Assembly: GCA_029721515.1 (NCBI GenBank)
Contig: CM056556.1
Location: forward strand, 9,578,098 to 9,642,097
DNA length: 64,000 nt
Source of the DNA: Synanceia verrucosa
Taxonomy: Eukaryota > Chordata > Actinopteri > Perciformes > Synanceiidae
Reading direction: 5' to 3'
The first letter of the stretch is position 1. The number at the start of each line of letters is the position of its first letter. Shown one piece after another: positions 10,851 to 22,166 of this stretch. The notes below the pieces were generated by a model, which had not been told where the DNA came from, made no database searches, and saw only the letters and a program-made list of their open reading frames with translations. Position numbers and translations under genes: made by a program.

Positions 10851-13800
10851 TTGTGCCTTGTTCCCTTTGTTTAATGCCTTACCACAATCACTGATGTAAA
10901 CACTTCTGAAAACATGTTTTTAAAGGATCAAATTTCATGTCAAAGAAAAAAAACGTGCATCAAAATGAGTGCCCTGCAGACAAAAACAAGTCATCATGAA
11001 AGGACAGTGTGTTTAGTTACACTTCTAAGTAGAAAACCTGCATTCCTGTAAGGTAATACAGGGCACTCACTGACTACCAGGAGTGTCTGCTCTAAATTAG
11101 GTAGGGAGAACTCCTGCAACCTGCAGAAAGAGGAGGGGGTATTGTTGTATGACCCCCTTAACGAAAGTATCAATAACTGCTGGGCTTGTCATGGTCGAGT
11201 GAGGAAGGCTGTTACCTGGAGGGAAGAGAGAAACAACTCCATCAAACAAATCCACCTCTCAATCTCTGATTACAGCACTGATAGCAGGCACTCCACACTG
11301 AAGTAAAGCCAATATTGGACGGGCAAACTTTGGAGAGAGCAAGGACGAGTACAGAAATCATTAGAGAAGAGAAGCTTACAGCTTTTGTAAAATAAAATAT
11401 GTGGGGGAAAATCGTACAGCTGTCCAATTAAGCAGAAGCTCCAACCCAGAAACTCATGGCCAGGAAGGAACCCTTGGCCCTCTATCAGTGCCCGGTGCAT
11501 CACGCCACATTAGTCAGGCACCGGTCTCTGCCAAGGCATCAAACACAACGCAGCCACTGCTCTCTGAGTCTAAAACCTCATTTATCCACACTTTTTTCCC
11601 TAATCCCTCTATCTCATCCACATCCAAGACTCATGTCCTTGTGCTTGGGTGCCTCATCATGGCACCCATAGATGTATAGTCTTAAGTGACCCCTGGGTGA
11701 ACACTGATGAAGGCAACCACTGTTACAGTGAGCGCACACATTCTGGTAATGCTGCTGATTTCATACAAACACAAACAAAGGGACTCAGAAAACCATCCTG
11801 ACATGCACAGTCATTGTATCTCTGCCTGTGCTGCCTTGGCCTTGATGTTCAATGGCTCAGCCTCACTGCCCTCCATCAAACAGGTTTAGAGTGCCTGAAC
11901 CTGCCATCTCCAATCATACCACAGCGTTCTGTAGCTTTCATGTGCCCGTTGGGAATTGGGAAACATTTCATCATTACGGTGCATCCATTGAATATGAGCA
12001 CTCTGAGTGTTGTAAACATGGGTTTAAATGATTGTTAATGAGGGTTTAGTTTCCTAATCTAGCTGTGTGTACTGTTTCAAGTTCCCCCTACACACTGTAG
12101 CTATAAAGCCATCTGTATGTGAATAACCACTCTCTATAAAACAAAGCAGTCTTCCACTGTTAACGATATGCCTTAATTCCAAACTAGCACAGTGCCAAAC
12201 CTGCTACCACTACTGAATATTTTGCCTTGTTTGTTTAAAACAATCAAAGTGAGTGGGAAAAAAGGACACACTGAACTTCACTGCTCTGAATATGCAACAA
12301 AGCATAATTGAGAACACTACATTGTTAAATTGAGTAATTAACCAAACCCACAGCAGTATATTACAATGCTTGGCTCCTCTCTCTCTCTGGTATGTGGTCT
12401 GCCATGCTGCTGCATAATATACAGTGTTATGTCGGAGTAAGCAGTAAATGAGAAGAAGTCACTCAAGTCCAGCTCAATATTATGTCAAAAGTACAGCTCA
12501 TGGGATAAATAACGCCACCGCAAAACAATAATAGCATTATGGACAAACACAAACGCTCAAGCTTACTTAGGATCTATATCTATGGATTGTAATATTTCTT
12601 TGTCCCACAGCCTTCACGAGAGGTATCTATTCATGTGTGTCTTAACACTGACTCTTATTAGACTCAAGTATAACAGAGCTCTTGGAGACATTAGTGAGCT
12701 TTTGGCTGCTGTCACTCACACCTGCACAGACAAGCTTATCATAACCCGTCCCCGCCACTTCACCCGCCACTCCATGAGGAGGAAGGCCGAAATTATGAGG
12801 GGGAGGAGGAGGAATTAATGGCACACTTAGAGAGTCTTCTCAAAGCAAAGTGAGACTCACCTCAGGGCATCAGGGTCGTTAAAAAACTCTAAAAGGATTG
12901 TCACCTTCCCTTTCTGAACAACATACAGGGAAATGAAATAGCCCTGAGGCTCTGCTGTCTGTTTACATACTCACCCCTACACTGGCACACAGTTTGATAA
13001 CTATTATCATTTAACCATGTTGTATTTACCAGGTAATTGCACTAAACTGGTCAGCTACTGTGAAAATGTCATATGACATCCTACTGATGCAGTAAATGGT
13101 TGGGCTGATTGCTTGGCCTTGTTGCTTGCAGCTTTCTAATAAACCACTCATCCAAACAACTTCACACAGGACACTGCTCTCCCTCAGCAATAAACCCACT
13201 AAGCGTGAAGTAGATCAGTTGAAAGGTTATTGAGAAACTCAAAGGACAGACACACACATACACACACAGACTCCTTTCATTTTACTTAGACTGTGTTGAA
13301 AAGTTGAGCCTCTTTCAGTGGTTTTGCTGAATGCCTGTGTATTCTTTTCACTGGAGCAAAATGTGCATCGGACCTCAACGTTGTGCAAATGCTGCAGTCT
13401 CAATAATGAGAAGGTTGCATTTTTATTCACACAGCCTCATCCTGTAATTAAAACTATTACCCTTGCTTTGCAAGTTGTAAAAGTCTGACTGAAGTAGACA
13501 GCGGCAGTGCTCATTGTGCCAGATCATCTGGATACAGTTGAAAAAAAGAACTGTAATTACAAAAGTACAACAAAGGAGAAAACAGAACATCAACTGCTCG
13601 ATGCAAAAAGAGAATTAATTCAGTGCAAAGAAGCTAAAAGTGAGATTGAAAACATTTTGATTGCCTCCAAATGGCTCTCAACATGGCAGTACCTGAGCCA
13701 GCTGCTCACTCTAGTTCTGTCAAAGACAGAGAGGCTTGGATTACAACACATATAGAGGCAGTCAGGTAGAAATAGCTGTTCCCTTTCACTACAATGTAAG

Positions 13801-14207
13801 CAGGACAGGGACAGGAAAGGTTCAGTCCCACCCAGCAGAAGTAGAACCCATTTCCAGCAATACACACAGTAATATGTTTATTAATAATTAGAAACTACTG
13901 CATTAGTTGCATCAAAGGTCTGCATCTTACACGTCCCAACTATCTCCAGCACTAAACATGAACAATTTAACTTACCCATCGCAAGGCTTTGGAGTGAGAG
14001 TAAAGTCAACCTTTATATCGAAATTTCCTTTTATAAGCCAATAAACAGGTGAGATTAGCTGCTTCACACAACCAGCAGCTAGCAAACCACTATATCAATC
14101 ACCTCATCACTGGAGCTGGTTCAGGCACATCCTTGTTGTGACCGTGTTGTGCTCTGGCAACAGCAGTTCAGTCTTTACTACTTCAGCTATGTCGCTAAAG
14201 CAACAAC
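10851..14207. other. Intergenic DNA without recognisable gene
   Basis: No coding or RNA gene was recognised. Short homopolymers and a small CA run (13250-13270) are the only simple features. Confidence 0.5.
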
Positions 14208-14814
14208 AGCCGGTTTCAGACCGTCGAGCCAGGCCGGGCTAGGGCCATTAGGGGGCTACCTCAGTGCTAACAGCCCTGGGCCACAAGCCCCATGCCCCGA
14301 AACTGTTTGTGTTCACACTGTCGGGCTACTAGCCCCTCTGCGTTACACTCCCGTTGAGCATTTGAAGCTCTGTGGCGAGGAAGCGCGTTGCTCTACAATT
14401 CACCACCAGGATGCTAGGGGGTGTGGCTGTGTCTTTGTGTGGCTTCTGGGGGCTCATATCGGATTCCTTGGTTTTCTTCCGACAGTAAACAATGACAACT
14501 GACATGGAGCAGGTGTTTCTGGAGATGGAGCTCATAAAATTGAAAAAGAAATGCTGTTACTACAAATGTTGAAGCACAGAAAACGTTTGCGGAGGTGGTC
14601 TGTCCGACCATTCCGTACCGCTTGTGCCGCTCCACAAATAGCGGTGTTGTTGAGCTGTTGACCGAGGCTTAAGCGGGGCCAGAAATCGTGGGCCATTAGC
14701 ACCAAGACGGCCCGGAGGTGGCCCTCAGTTAGCACCTGGCCCTGCAGTGAGAAAGCACTTAGCACCGGCAAGCCTGGGCTGACTCGGCTTTGGCTCGATA
14801 GTGTGAAAGCGGCT
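14208..14814 (-). mobile_element. Non-autonomous DNA element, copy 1 (607 bp)
   Basis: The ends are imperfect inverted repeats: AGCCGGTTTCAGACCGTCGA on the left, and GGCTCGATAGTGTGAAAGCG plus GCT on the right. Read on the minus strand it aligns along its length with the element at 21540-22166 (shared blocks: CACTGCAGGGCCAG, CTCCGGGCC, TCTTGGTGCTAA, CCCCATGCCCCGAAAC, GGCTACTAGCCCCTC). The interior has no transposase. The flanking 3-mers AAC and AAT do not match. Confidence 0.75.
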
Positions 14815-16560
14815 AATCTGAACTCCTTTCGGCCTGTAAGACATAGTAACAAAAAACGACAATGACAATCTGTAAAAGTACTAAGGTAAGCTAAAGAAAA
14901 TAAACTTCTCAAAGGCCCCCGCTAATGTCAATCTCTACGATAAACCAGTTGCATGACACTTTAACGCCTAATTTCCAGGCGCCATTCTGCAGTAAAAGCA
15001 GATAAGAGTGATAACAGAGAGGCAGCAGATAATGAGTGCAGAAGACATGTCGATTCATCATGTCTTAATTAGCCTTACCTTCATTAACTTTATCTTAATA
15101 ACGCTCCGCTAAAATTAATGACTCATTTAGCTAATTAGGATATCTGTGTGTGTGTGTAATTCTGTGCCTTGGAGCGACTTTAGCAAATGGCAAATAATCG
15201 CTTAAATTAATTTAAGAAGGCTTTGTCCTTTCGTGACATAGGCTGACATTAATTCAGAACAGCAGTCTAACCACAGAGGGGTTTCACTCACTCAGTTTTC
15301 CTGGAATGTCTGTTTGGCGTGTGTGTGAGCAGACATGTCTACATGTTTTCGGGAATGTGTCCACCAACGTGCAGTGGGGGTGTGAGAGGTAATATGGAGG
15401 AACATGCCCAGATCCCCTGTTCCTCCACGCTGCCTGCACCTATAGAAAAAGGAACATCTGATACTGTCACAGTTTGCAAACAGAAGCGTCCGGTGGGGCA
15501 GAGGGGTTTACCTTCTGGGTCAGCTAGCATGAACTAGCAGAGCACCCATCTGTGTCAGCACCAGCAGGGCTTTGGGTGGATGGGGAAGATGGTGTGTGGC
15601 CGAGATGAAAAGTGCTGCAACAAGAGATGGAGGGAGGATGAGGGAATTATAAAGAAAGAGCATCCGGATCAAAACAGGGAGCTAATAACTCTAAAAATGA
15701 AGGAAATGAATGAGGAACACATGGATGTTGAAGAAAAGCTATGAGCAAACTCCTTTTTAGCGAACATAGCAAACAAATGCCTTGCTGCAATTTGCAAAAG
15801 CATGTGCACTGAATCAAAATTCCTGCTGTTTTTAAGATGAAAGGCTGCTGTTAAAAAGAGCTGCTGTGTTGCACATCCATTAGTTGAGGATTGACTTGAA
15901 GGAAATGTGATCCGGTGTGAAGGGGGTAGTTTTTCTAAGATAACCTTGGAGATAGTAGCTGGTAGTGGGTCAGAGATTGAGACACAGTTAAGACACATTA
16001 TCACACTGATGTGAGCTAAAAGGAGGGTTGTGTTTCAACAAAAACAAATCTCAAAAAATATTACAGAAAAACCACCTGTGTTATATTAAGTTTGCAAAAA
16101 TTGTCACATGACTTGAGGACACTTTTTTCTTATGTCTACAGCTCCCATTGTTTTAATATTGATGCAGCATTTTCTTGCAATGAATTGTTAAAATACATAT
16201 TTTTAAAATACAAGACATGAACTTAAGTATCGATTAGCCTTGTGAAACGCAAGTCAAATAATTTAATAATTTAATTCATTTAGTAATTAGGGATGGGGTA
16301 TATTTCCACAGAGCATAGGCCTACTGAAAGAAGTTGGTTTGCATTCACTATTGTCCGAGAAGAACATCTGTTATTTTCTCTCTTTAGACGAGTTTTAAAG
16401 ACTGCAAGCAACAAATGTTCTTCTCTTCCATTGCTCTCTCAAATCATAAAATAGTATTTTGCCCTGCTTTTGTCTGCGATATTAAGGTGAAATGCTTCAC
16501 TTTCCGAGGGGGTGCATTTCATGTATATATTCCAGCCTTAGTTGAGAGTAGTTCTTACCA
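14815..16560. other. Intergenic DNA with a TAAT-rich candidate enhancer
   Basis: No gene. Bases 15040-15270 form an AT-rich, repeat-poor stretch with many TAATTA-type words (listed separately). Confidence 0.5.
15040..15270. promoter_or_regulatory. Candidate non-coding enhancer (homeodomain-site cluster)
   Basis: Several TAAT-core words (cttaattag, tcattaac, aattaatgac, gctaattagg, taaattaatttaa, cattaattc) lie within about 200 bases of otherwise complex sequence. This is the texture of conserved enhancers near developmental genes, but conservation cannot be checked here. Confidence 0.3.
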
Positions 16561-16574
16561 TCCGCACCGAATGG

Positions 16575-16742
16575 CAGGGATTGGTCAGAGGATTTACAGT
16601 CCTGCAGCTGCCACAGAGGTCTAAATTCTTTTCCTTCCTTTTTCTGAACACATAATGTATTGACTGCTCTCAGGGTGAAAGGACCATTTCACCCAGTATA
16701 ACAAAAAGTGTTTCTGAACAGAATTACCAACTAGCTTTTAGG
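16575..16742 (+). repeat. Dispersed repeat copy A (matches 42209-42376)
   Basis: It shares long blocks with 42209-42376 in the same orientation: ATTGGTCAGAG, TTTACAGTCCT, AGCTGCCACAG, ATAATGTATTGACTGCTCTC and CATTTCACCCAGTATAACAA. Two such copies in one window indicate a dispersed family. The class is unknown and there is no coding content. Confidence 0.75.
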
Positions 16743-16823
16743 GGGGTGTTGTAAATGCCATTGAGTGCCACTGTCATTCAAAATTTAATGCCAACAGCTT
16801 TCTCAATCTGTGTTTTTTCAGCA

Positions 16824-16847
16824 GCAGGTCGCTGATCAGCGACCTGC
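16824..16847. repeat. Perfect 24-bp palindrome
   Basis: The left half GCAGGTCGCTGA is followed at once by its exact reverse complement TCAGCGACCTGC. It lies at the left side of the piggyBac-like relic. Confidence 0.95.
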
Positions 16848-16851
16848 AGGT

Positions 16852-16893
16852 CGAAATTACTCACAGGTCTCCCGCAGCCTGTGAGTAATTTCG
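16852..16893. repeat. Perfect 16-bp stem hairpin, 10-base loop
   Basis: The arms CGAAATTACTCACAGG (16852-16867) and CCTGTGAGTAATTTCG (16878-16893) are exact complements around the loop tctcccgcag. It lies four bases after the preceding palindrome. Confidence 0.95.
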
Positions 16894-16899
16894 GGCTTC

Positions 16900-17192
16900 T
16901 GGGATTTGTAGTCGGGACGTAAAGAGTGAATATACGTTACAAAGATCAAAGCAGGAAGTGGAGACGATCGCGATTAAACAGCAAAACGGACGGATTCTGG
17001 ACAAAAAGTGGTGGTGAAAGTGGCCTCTTCTCTCCTCCAGACAAAACAAGAACAGAACAAGGTAAAAACAAACTTTTTTTTTATGGTGAAATAGCTACTC
17101 TGTGTTTTCAGAGACATGGTACAAAATATAACGTGAAACATGATTCAAAATGAAAAAAACAAACAAAAAAAAACAGTTAACTCAAAGAGTTA
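16900..17192 (+). mobile_element. piggyBac-like non-autonomous relic (matches 25960-26140)
   Basis: It shares GATCAAAGCA, GAAGTGGAGAC, ATTCTGG and CAAAAAGTGG blocks with the element at 25874, in the same order. The right end is TTAACTCAAAGAGTTAA (17176-17192), resembling the TTAA-plus-CTCTTT ends of that element. The left end is unclear. Confidence 0.5.
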
Positions 17193-20100
17193 AATATGCA
17201 AATTGGGGATTATATAATGCTAACTTTTGGTAAATCTACACATGTAAATAAACAAAGTTAAATAAACATTTAAATAGATATTTTCTAGTGACTTAAATGC
17301 GTGTTGTCACAGATATTTAGATATGTATACATATATACATACACACACACACACACACGTATATATGTATATACGTATATATATAGTACATTATAATAAA
17401 ACCTGAAGCTCAGGGAATTACTCTATTGACATATGACTGATTCTCTCTGTAGCGTTTACCATAGTGTCGCTGGTGATAGGAACTGCCAGCAAACATTCAA
17501 AAGGAGCGTGTTTGATAATGAGACCAGTGACAGAACGTGGTGGGAGTAAACTAGTAGCACATTTCTTTTGAGGTATCTAAGGTTCAATTAGCCCTCTGCT
17601 CCATGACCCTAACACTGGGTGTGAGGAGGTGTAATGAGAGGAAATAGCGTAAGTGACTCTTTCTGACAATAGACAGAGGGGGAGTCACAACATTTCCAGT
17701 TGTTTCAGAGAGGAGTTTCACTGGTGGTGAAACTGGGTGGTTCTGTTTGAGCGTCTTATAGTCATTTCACAGTGAAATGAGAGCAATTTCAAAGAACAAC
17801 ATAACTGAAATAATTTCCTTCAGTTCCTTCCAAGCTTGTAAAAGCAGAATCTGTTTTGTTTTGCTACAGCTACAGTTTTTTCATATCCCATATTCAAACA
17901 TTCAGCTCCTTTTTCCCAGAAAACATCCACATGTTGCAGGATCTGGTTAAGCAGCAATAGAAGAGTTATGTTAACCCCTCTTAACCTTGCCTCCATGTGG
18001 TAACGGTCAGCTACACTTAATGAGAGGTATTCTGTTGCATTGTGCCCGGCAGAGAAACAAAAACCATGCACACGGTTCTGGCTTTGCAACGGCTGGTCAT
18101 GTGAGGGGAAAGAATTTAGACTAATTGTCAGGAGACAATGCATTTTTCAGTTGGAGCTGGCCCAAATATAATTCCTTAGCATAGATTCAGCACTTTGTGT
18201 ATCCCAGAAAGCAGGCCGCAACTTCTCAAGAGCTGGAACACTGATAATGATTGATGATGATTTGCTCAGTATTTATGTGTGGCTTTGATTTAAAAATGCT
18301 GTAAACAAACTGTAAACAAGAAAATCTGTCACTCCATTTCTTCCATTCTTGCTGTTCATTCTGTATGACTGTATGTGAAAGGTAGGGAGTGGTCTTGTTG
18401 AGGAGAGAAGAGTGTTCTCCCTCCCTGTCTCTCCTGAGACAGGGCAGCTGTGCACTATCTATCTCTACTGGTGTGTTGCGTCTGTGTGTGTGTGTGTGTG
18501 TGTGTGCGTGCGTGTTACAGTATTTGGAGCAGCCACTGTCAGCACCTTTAACTAGTCCCCACAGTGCAGCATGGCAGTAAATAAGCTTTCACGCCTTTCA
18601 GCCTCTCACTTAAGAGAACACATCCCTGTACATACCTTTTAATTAGATACTGAAAGGATCAATGTAAACACTCACAGATGGGAGGAATAAAACCCCTTAG
18701 AGTACGGCACAATTTACACTATTTATTTGCAGCCCATTATGGTACATCTTATTTCATTGAATACCTCTTGATGTGCTTCATCACAGTGCATCCAGAGAAC
18801 TGAATCATTTCTGTCATTAAATATCATGCATTTTCTTTTTTACAGAAGCAGGACTACTGATCACCAATGTGATGTGACTAAAGGTATGCAGTAGACAGGA
18901 GGAGTGTGTGCTTGCAGGTTTGTGTATGTGTGTGTGGTGTACACATGCTTTCCAACTAAATTGATCATCAGTCGTCACCGGTACTCTGTGTAGTTAACCA
19001 CATAATATCTGATAGAATTATGATTTCTTTTAGTTCTGAAAGACTGTAATACTACAACTTAATATGGCCCAGAAACCAGCAAATGAAATGGTTTGGCAAA
19101 AGAAACATCATATTCAAGAGATATTGGTCCAACTCCGCACCATTCCACAATAAGACTCTACAGACTCCACAAAAAGCTTTGACTTTATTACTGAACACTT
19201 CATAATTCCATAAACTGGGCTGCCATAATAAATCACACACACACATACACACAAAGTTGCTGTCCTAGTTACAACACTGATGTGAAGTGAAAAACATCAG
19301 GTTGTGTTTCCAGATCACATGACATAACCCCCCCTCCCTGTATCTGTATCATTCCAGTCCAGCAACACCAACAAACTGAAAGAGAGACTCATTTTATTGC
19401 CATGACAAACGATGCGATCACTGAACTCCTTACCCTGACAGCATGATATCAGCAATGACAAGACAATAGCTCTCTCTATGGATACCCAACAACTGTCCTG
19501 TCTCTCCAAAGATAGACAAAGCAAATCTCCTGTAATAACACTGGAAACTGCTGTTGAAACAAACAGAAGGGTGTACACTTACAATTATTAATCCAGATTG
19601 GTGTTGGTATTGGTTTCCATGTACAGTATGTGAGAGTGTGTATGAGAGCAAGCCTGTGGATGAATCGGCATTGAGTCCAACCTTGTAGTAATGTTGGGGG
19701 TTGGAGCAACAGCAGATGAGTAAGATGAGTAGTAATATAAGTCCTACATCACTCTGCCATCTGCCAACCACTGATCATTAGCATCTCTCTCTCGCTCCCT
19801 CTCCCTCTGTCTTTCTAACATAAACACAGCTACTTCCTTAGTTACTGGTCTGATGATGAAAAATCATATTGATGTGTGAAAGTGTTGATGTGTCCCACAG
19901 AATCACCTGGGAGAGGACGCTGACGTCAGCTGCTCTCAGAGGAGGACGGGGGTTGATGATGGGCATGCCCGCCTGCTGCATGCCTCCCTGGGGAACCTGC
20001 CAGTGTGCAGCATTTGGCAAAGAGTGAGAGCAAGACAGAGAGAGACAGGTGTGCAGGTAGAGTGAATGAAGAGTGTGGGTGGAGGTAAATCACAGATGAA

Positions 20101-20713
20101 AATGTCTCCCTGTGGAGAAAGGATGTGCTGGGATACAAACACTGTACCTCAGAGATCCAGCCAGCAAAAAAACACCCATCTATGGCTCATTCATGGAGAC
20201 TGAGTGTGTGTTCCAGATGCCTGAGACACATAAAAAGGCTACAGTACGTACAGACTGTGGTTCCCAAATGACAAAGATTTAGAACTATCCAAAGTGCTGT
20301 ACACAGTAGAACAGCAAGCCTGGTAACCATTCAGAATATTCCAGCAGAGCAGCAGATCTTTCCTTTGCAACAGTCCAATGTATGACTTCATATGACCCGT
20401 TTACTGGATGTCCTCATTCAGAAAACACACACACATATACCAGCATATCAGTGAGTATTAATTTGTCATCATGTCGAATTAATGCAGAGCACTGTCAGAG
20501 CCTATTAACAAGATGCCCACTGAACCCAGACCACAATCCACTTAGAATGAGCATCCATTAAAAACACACAGAGGAAACTGGAACCACATAAGGTTGTGGC
20601 ATTGCATGTGGGTTTCATCAACACACACCGTCACCACCATGCAGCAATGGAACAGCCACATATCCAGCACCTAAAGGGCAAGCACTTCCAAGGCAGTATT
20701 GTAGATTCATATA
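17193..20713. other. Intergenic DNA without recognisable gene; microsatellites
   Basis: It includes a CA/TA compound tract (about 17335-17390) and a TG tract (about 18484-18510). A 38-base exon-like segment (18846-18883, plus strand) with good splice signals is noted only as a finding. Confidence 0.5.
18484..18510 (+). repeat. (TG)n microsatellite
   Basis: About twelve TG units ending in GCGTGCGTG. Confidence 0.9.
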
Positions 20714-21273
20714 CATTGCCCGGCCCAAAAAAAAAAGTCACCACCTGGATTTAACTAAGCAAATAGGTACAAGCCTCCTATTGGATACTTACTGCAGGTT
20801 CAGCAACAGTATGTGCTCAGTATGTGAGGTCAGCTGACTATCTGAATATACTGAATGACCAGGTTATTCCATCAATGAATTGTTTCTTCTCTGATGACAC
20901 GGGCATATTCCAAGATCACAATGCCAGGATTCATCGGGCTCAAATTGTGAAAGAGTGGTTCAGGGAGCATGAGACATATTATTACACTCACACATGGATT
21001 TGCCACCACCTCCAGACCTTAACCCCATTGAGAATCTTTGGGATGTGCTGGAGAAGGCTTTGCACAGCGGTCAGACTCTACCATCATCAATGCGAGATCT
21101 TGGTGAAAAATTAATGCAACTCTGGGTGGAAATAAATCTTGTGACATTGTAGAAGCTTATCGAAACAATGCCACAGCGAATGCATGCCGTAATCAAAGCT
21201 AAAGGCGATCCAACGAAAGTAGAGTGTGTGAGTTTTTTTTTTTGGTGGTGACTTTTTTTTGGGCCAGGCAGTG
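20714..21273 (+). mobile_element. Deleted Tc1-like transposon remnant (560 bp)
   Basis: The inverted ends are CATTGCCCGGCCC with AAAAAAGTCACCACC on the left, and GGTGGTGAC with TTTTGGGCCAGGCAGTG on the right. TA dinucleotides flank both (20712-20713 and 21274-21275). The interior keeps only the 3' part of a DDE transposase: [18 protein letters not shown], then a frame-broken [16 protein letters not shown] stretch. The second catalytic-region motif reads QDHNA where the family has QDDNA or QDNA. The N-terminal half is missing, so it cannot be autonomous. Confidence 0.85.
20824..21190 (+). pseudogene. Tc1-type transposase fragment, degenerate
   Basis: It reads [20 protein letters not shown], then the [17 protein letters not shown] motif, after which the frame is lost. 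The downstream DNA still resembles the [15 protein letters not shown] region and the C-terminal end. It has lost its N-terminal DNA-binding part and the first catalytic aspartate. It is probably very old. Confidence 0.8.
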
Positions 21274-21539
21274 TATTTGTAAATCTGCACTATAAATCAT
21301 AACGCAATGCACCAACATGCACCACCCCACGCACGTTTTTTTTCCCTGTCCATACTATGCACTACACATGAGACATTATCATTGAATTTTGAAGCCTCAA
21401 ATTCTGCATTTTGGCTATCACCAGTGCTTGGCTGGAGCAGTTATTTGTCTCAACAGTTAATATAAGTAGAATCATTCTGGTTATAGGACAAAGTCTACAG
21501 TTTAACTGGAATGTGTGCTTGTTTATGGCTCATCACATT

Positions 21540-22166
21540 AGTCAGTTTCACGCTATCGAGCCAAAGGTCGAGCCAGCACTGCACACTGCAGGGCCAGCTA
21601 ACTGCAGGCCAACTCCGGGCCATCTTGGTGCTAACAGACTGCAATTTCTTGCCCCACCTAAACCAAGGACCAAAGCAGTGCTAGAGGTGGTGTCAATGAA
21701 AAGGAAAAGCTACATCAGTTCCATGCCAAGTAAAGCAGTAACGCCAAGTTTGTCCTATGTTTGCTGTTAGCTGCATAGCCTGCTACTATCGATGTAAACA
21801 TACAGCCTCGTGACGATGTGGTATCGTTGGTATTATGAACAGATTTTTTATGGTTAACATACCTCACTTCTTTTGTGTTTTCATGCCTTGGCTCACAGTC
21901 GTCGCTCCTCTTGTAATTTGATTGCTCTTTGCCGTCATCCCGCACGTAGCCTCCATAACAGCTTCTTTCTGTCTTTATGAAACTTATCAAACGTATCCTG
22001 CTTGATAATGCGTTGTATCAGTGACGTTTTCGCAAACGGGGACGTAAACCGGAGGGGCTAGTAGCCTGACAGTACACAAAAGTTTCGGGGCATGGGGCTG
22101 GTGGCCCAGGGCTATTAACACTGAGGTAGCCCTGGCCTGGCCCGGCTCGATAGTGTGAAACCGGCT
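21540..22166 (+). mobile_element. Non-autonomous DNA element, copy 2 (627 bp)
   Basis: The left end AGTCAGTTTCACGCTATCGA and the right end GCTCGATAGTGTGAAACCGG plus CT are inverted repeats. The 3-mer ATT flanks both ends (21537-21539 and 22167-22169), consistent with a 3-bp target duplication. The interior matches copy 1 in inverse orientation. No transposase motif was found. Confidence 0.78.

Noticed and set aside
14149..14912. Open frames of 68-126 codons on both strands
   Set aside because: They lie largely in the non-coding DNA element at 14208-14814 and show no domain.
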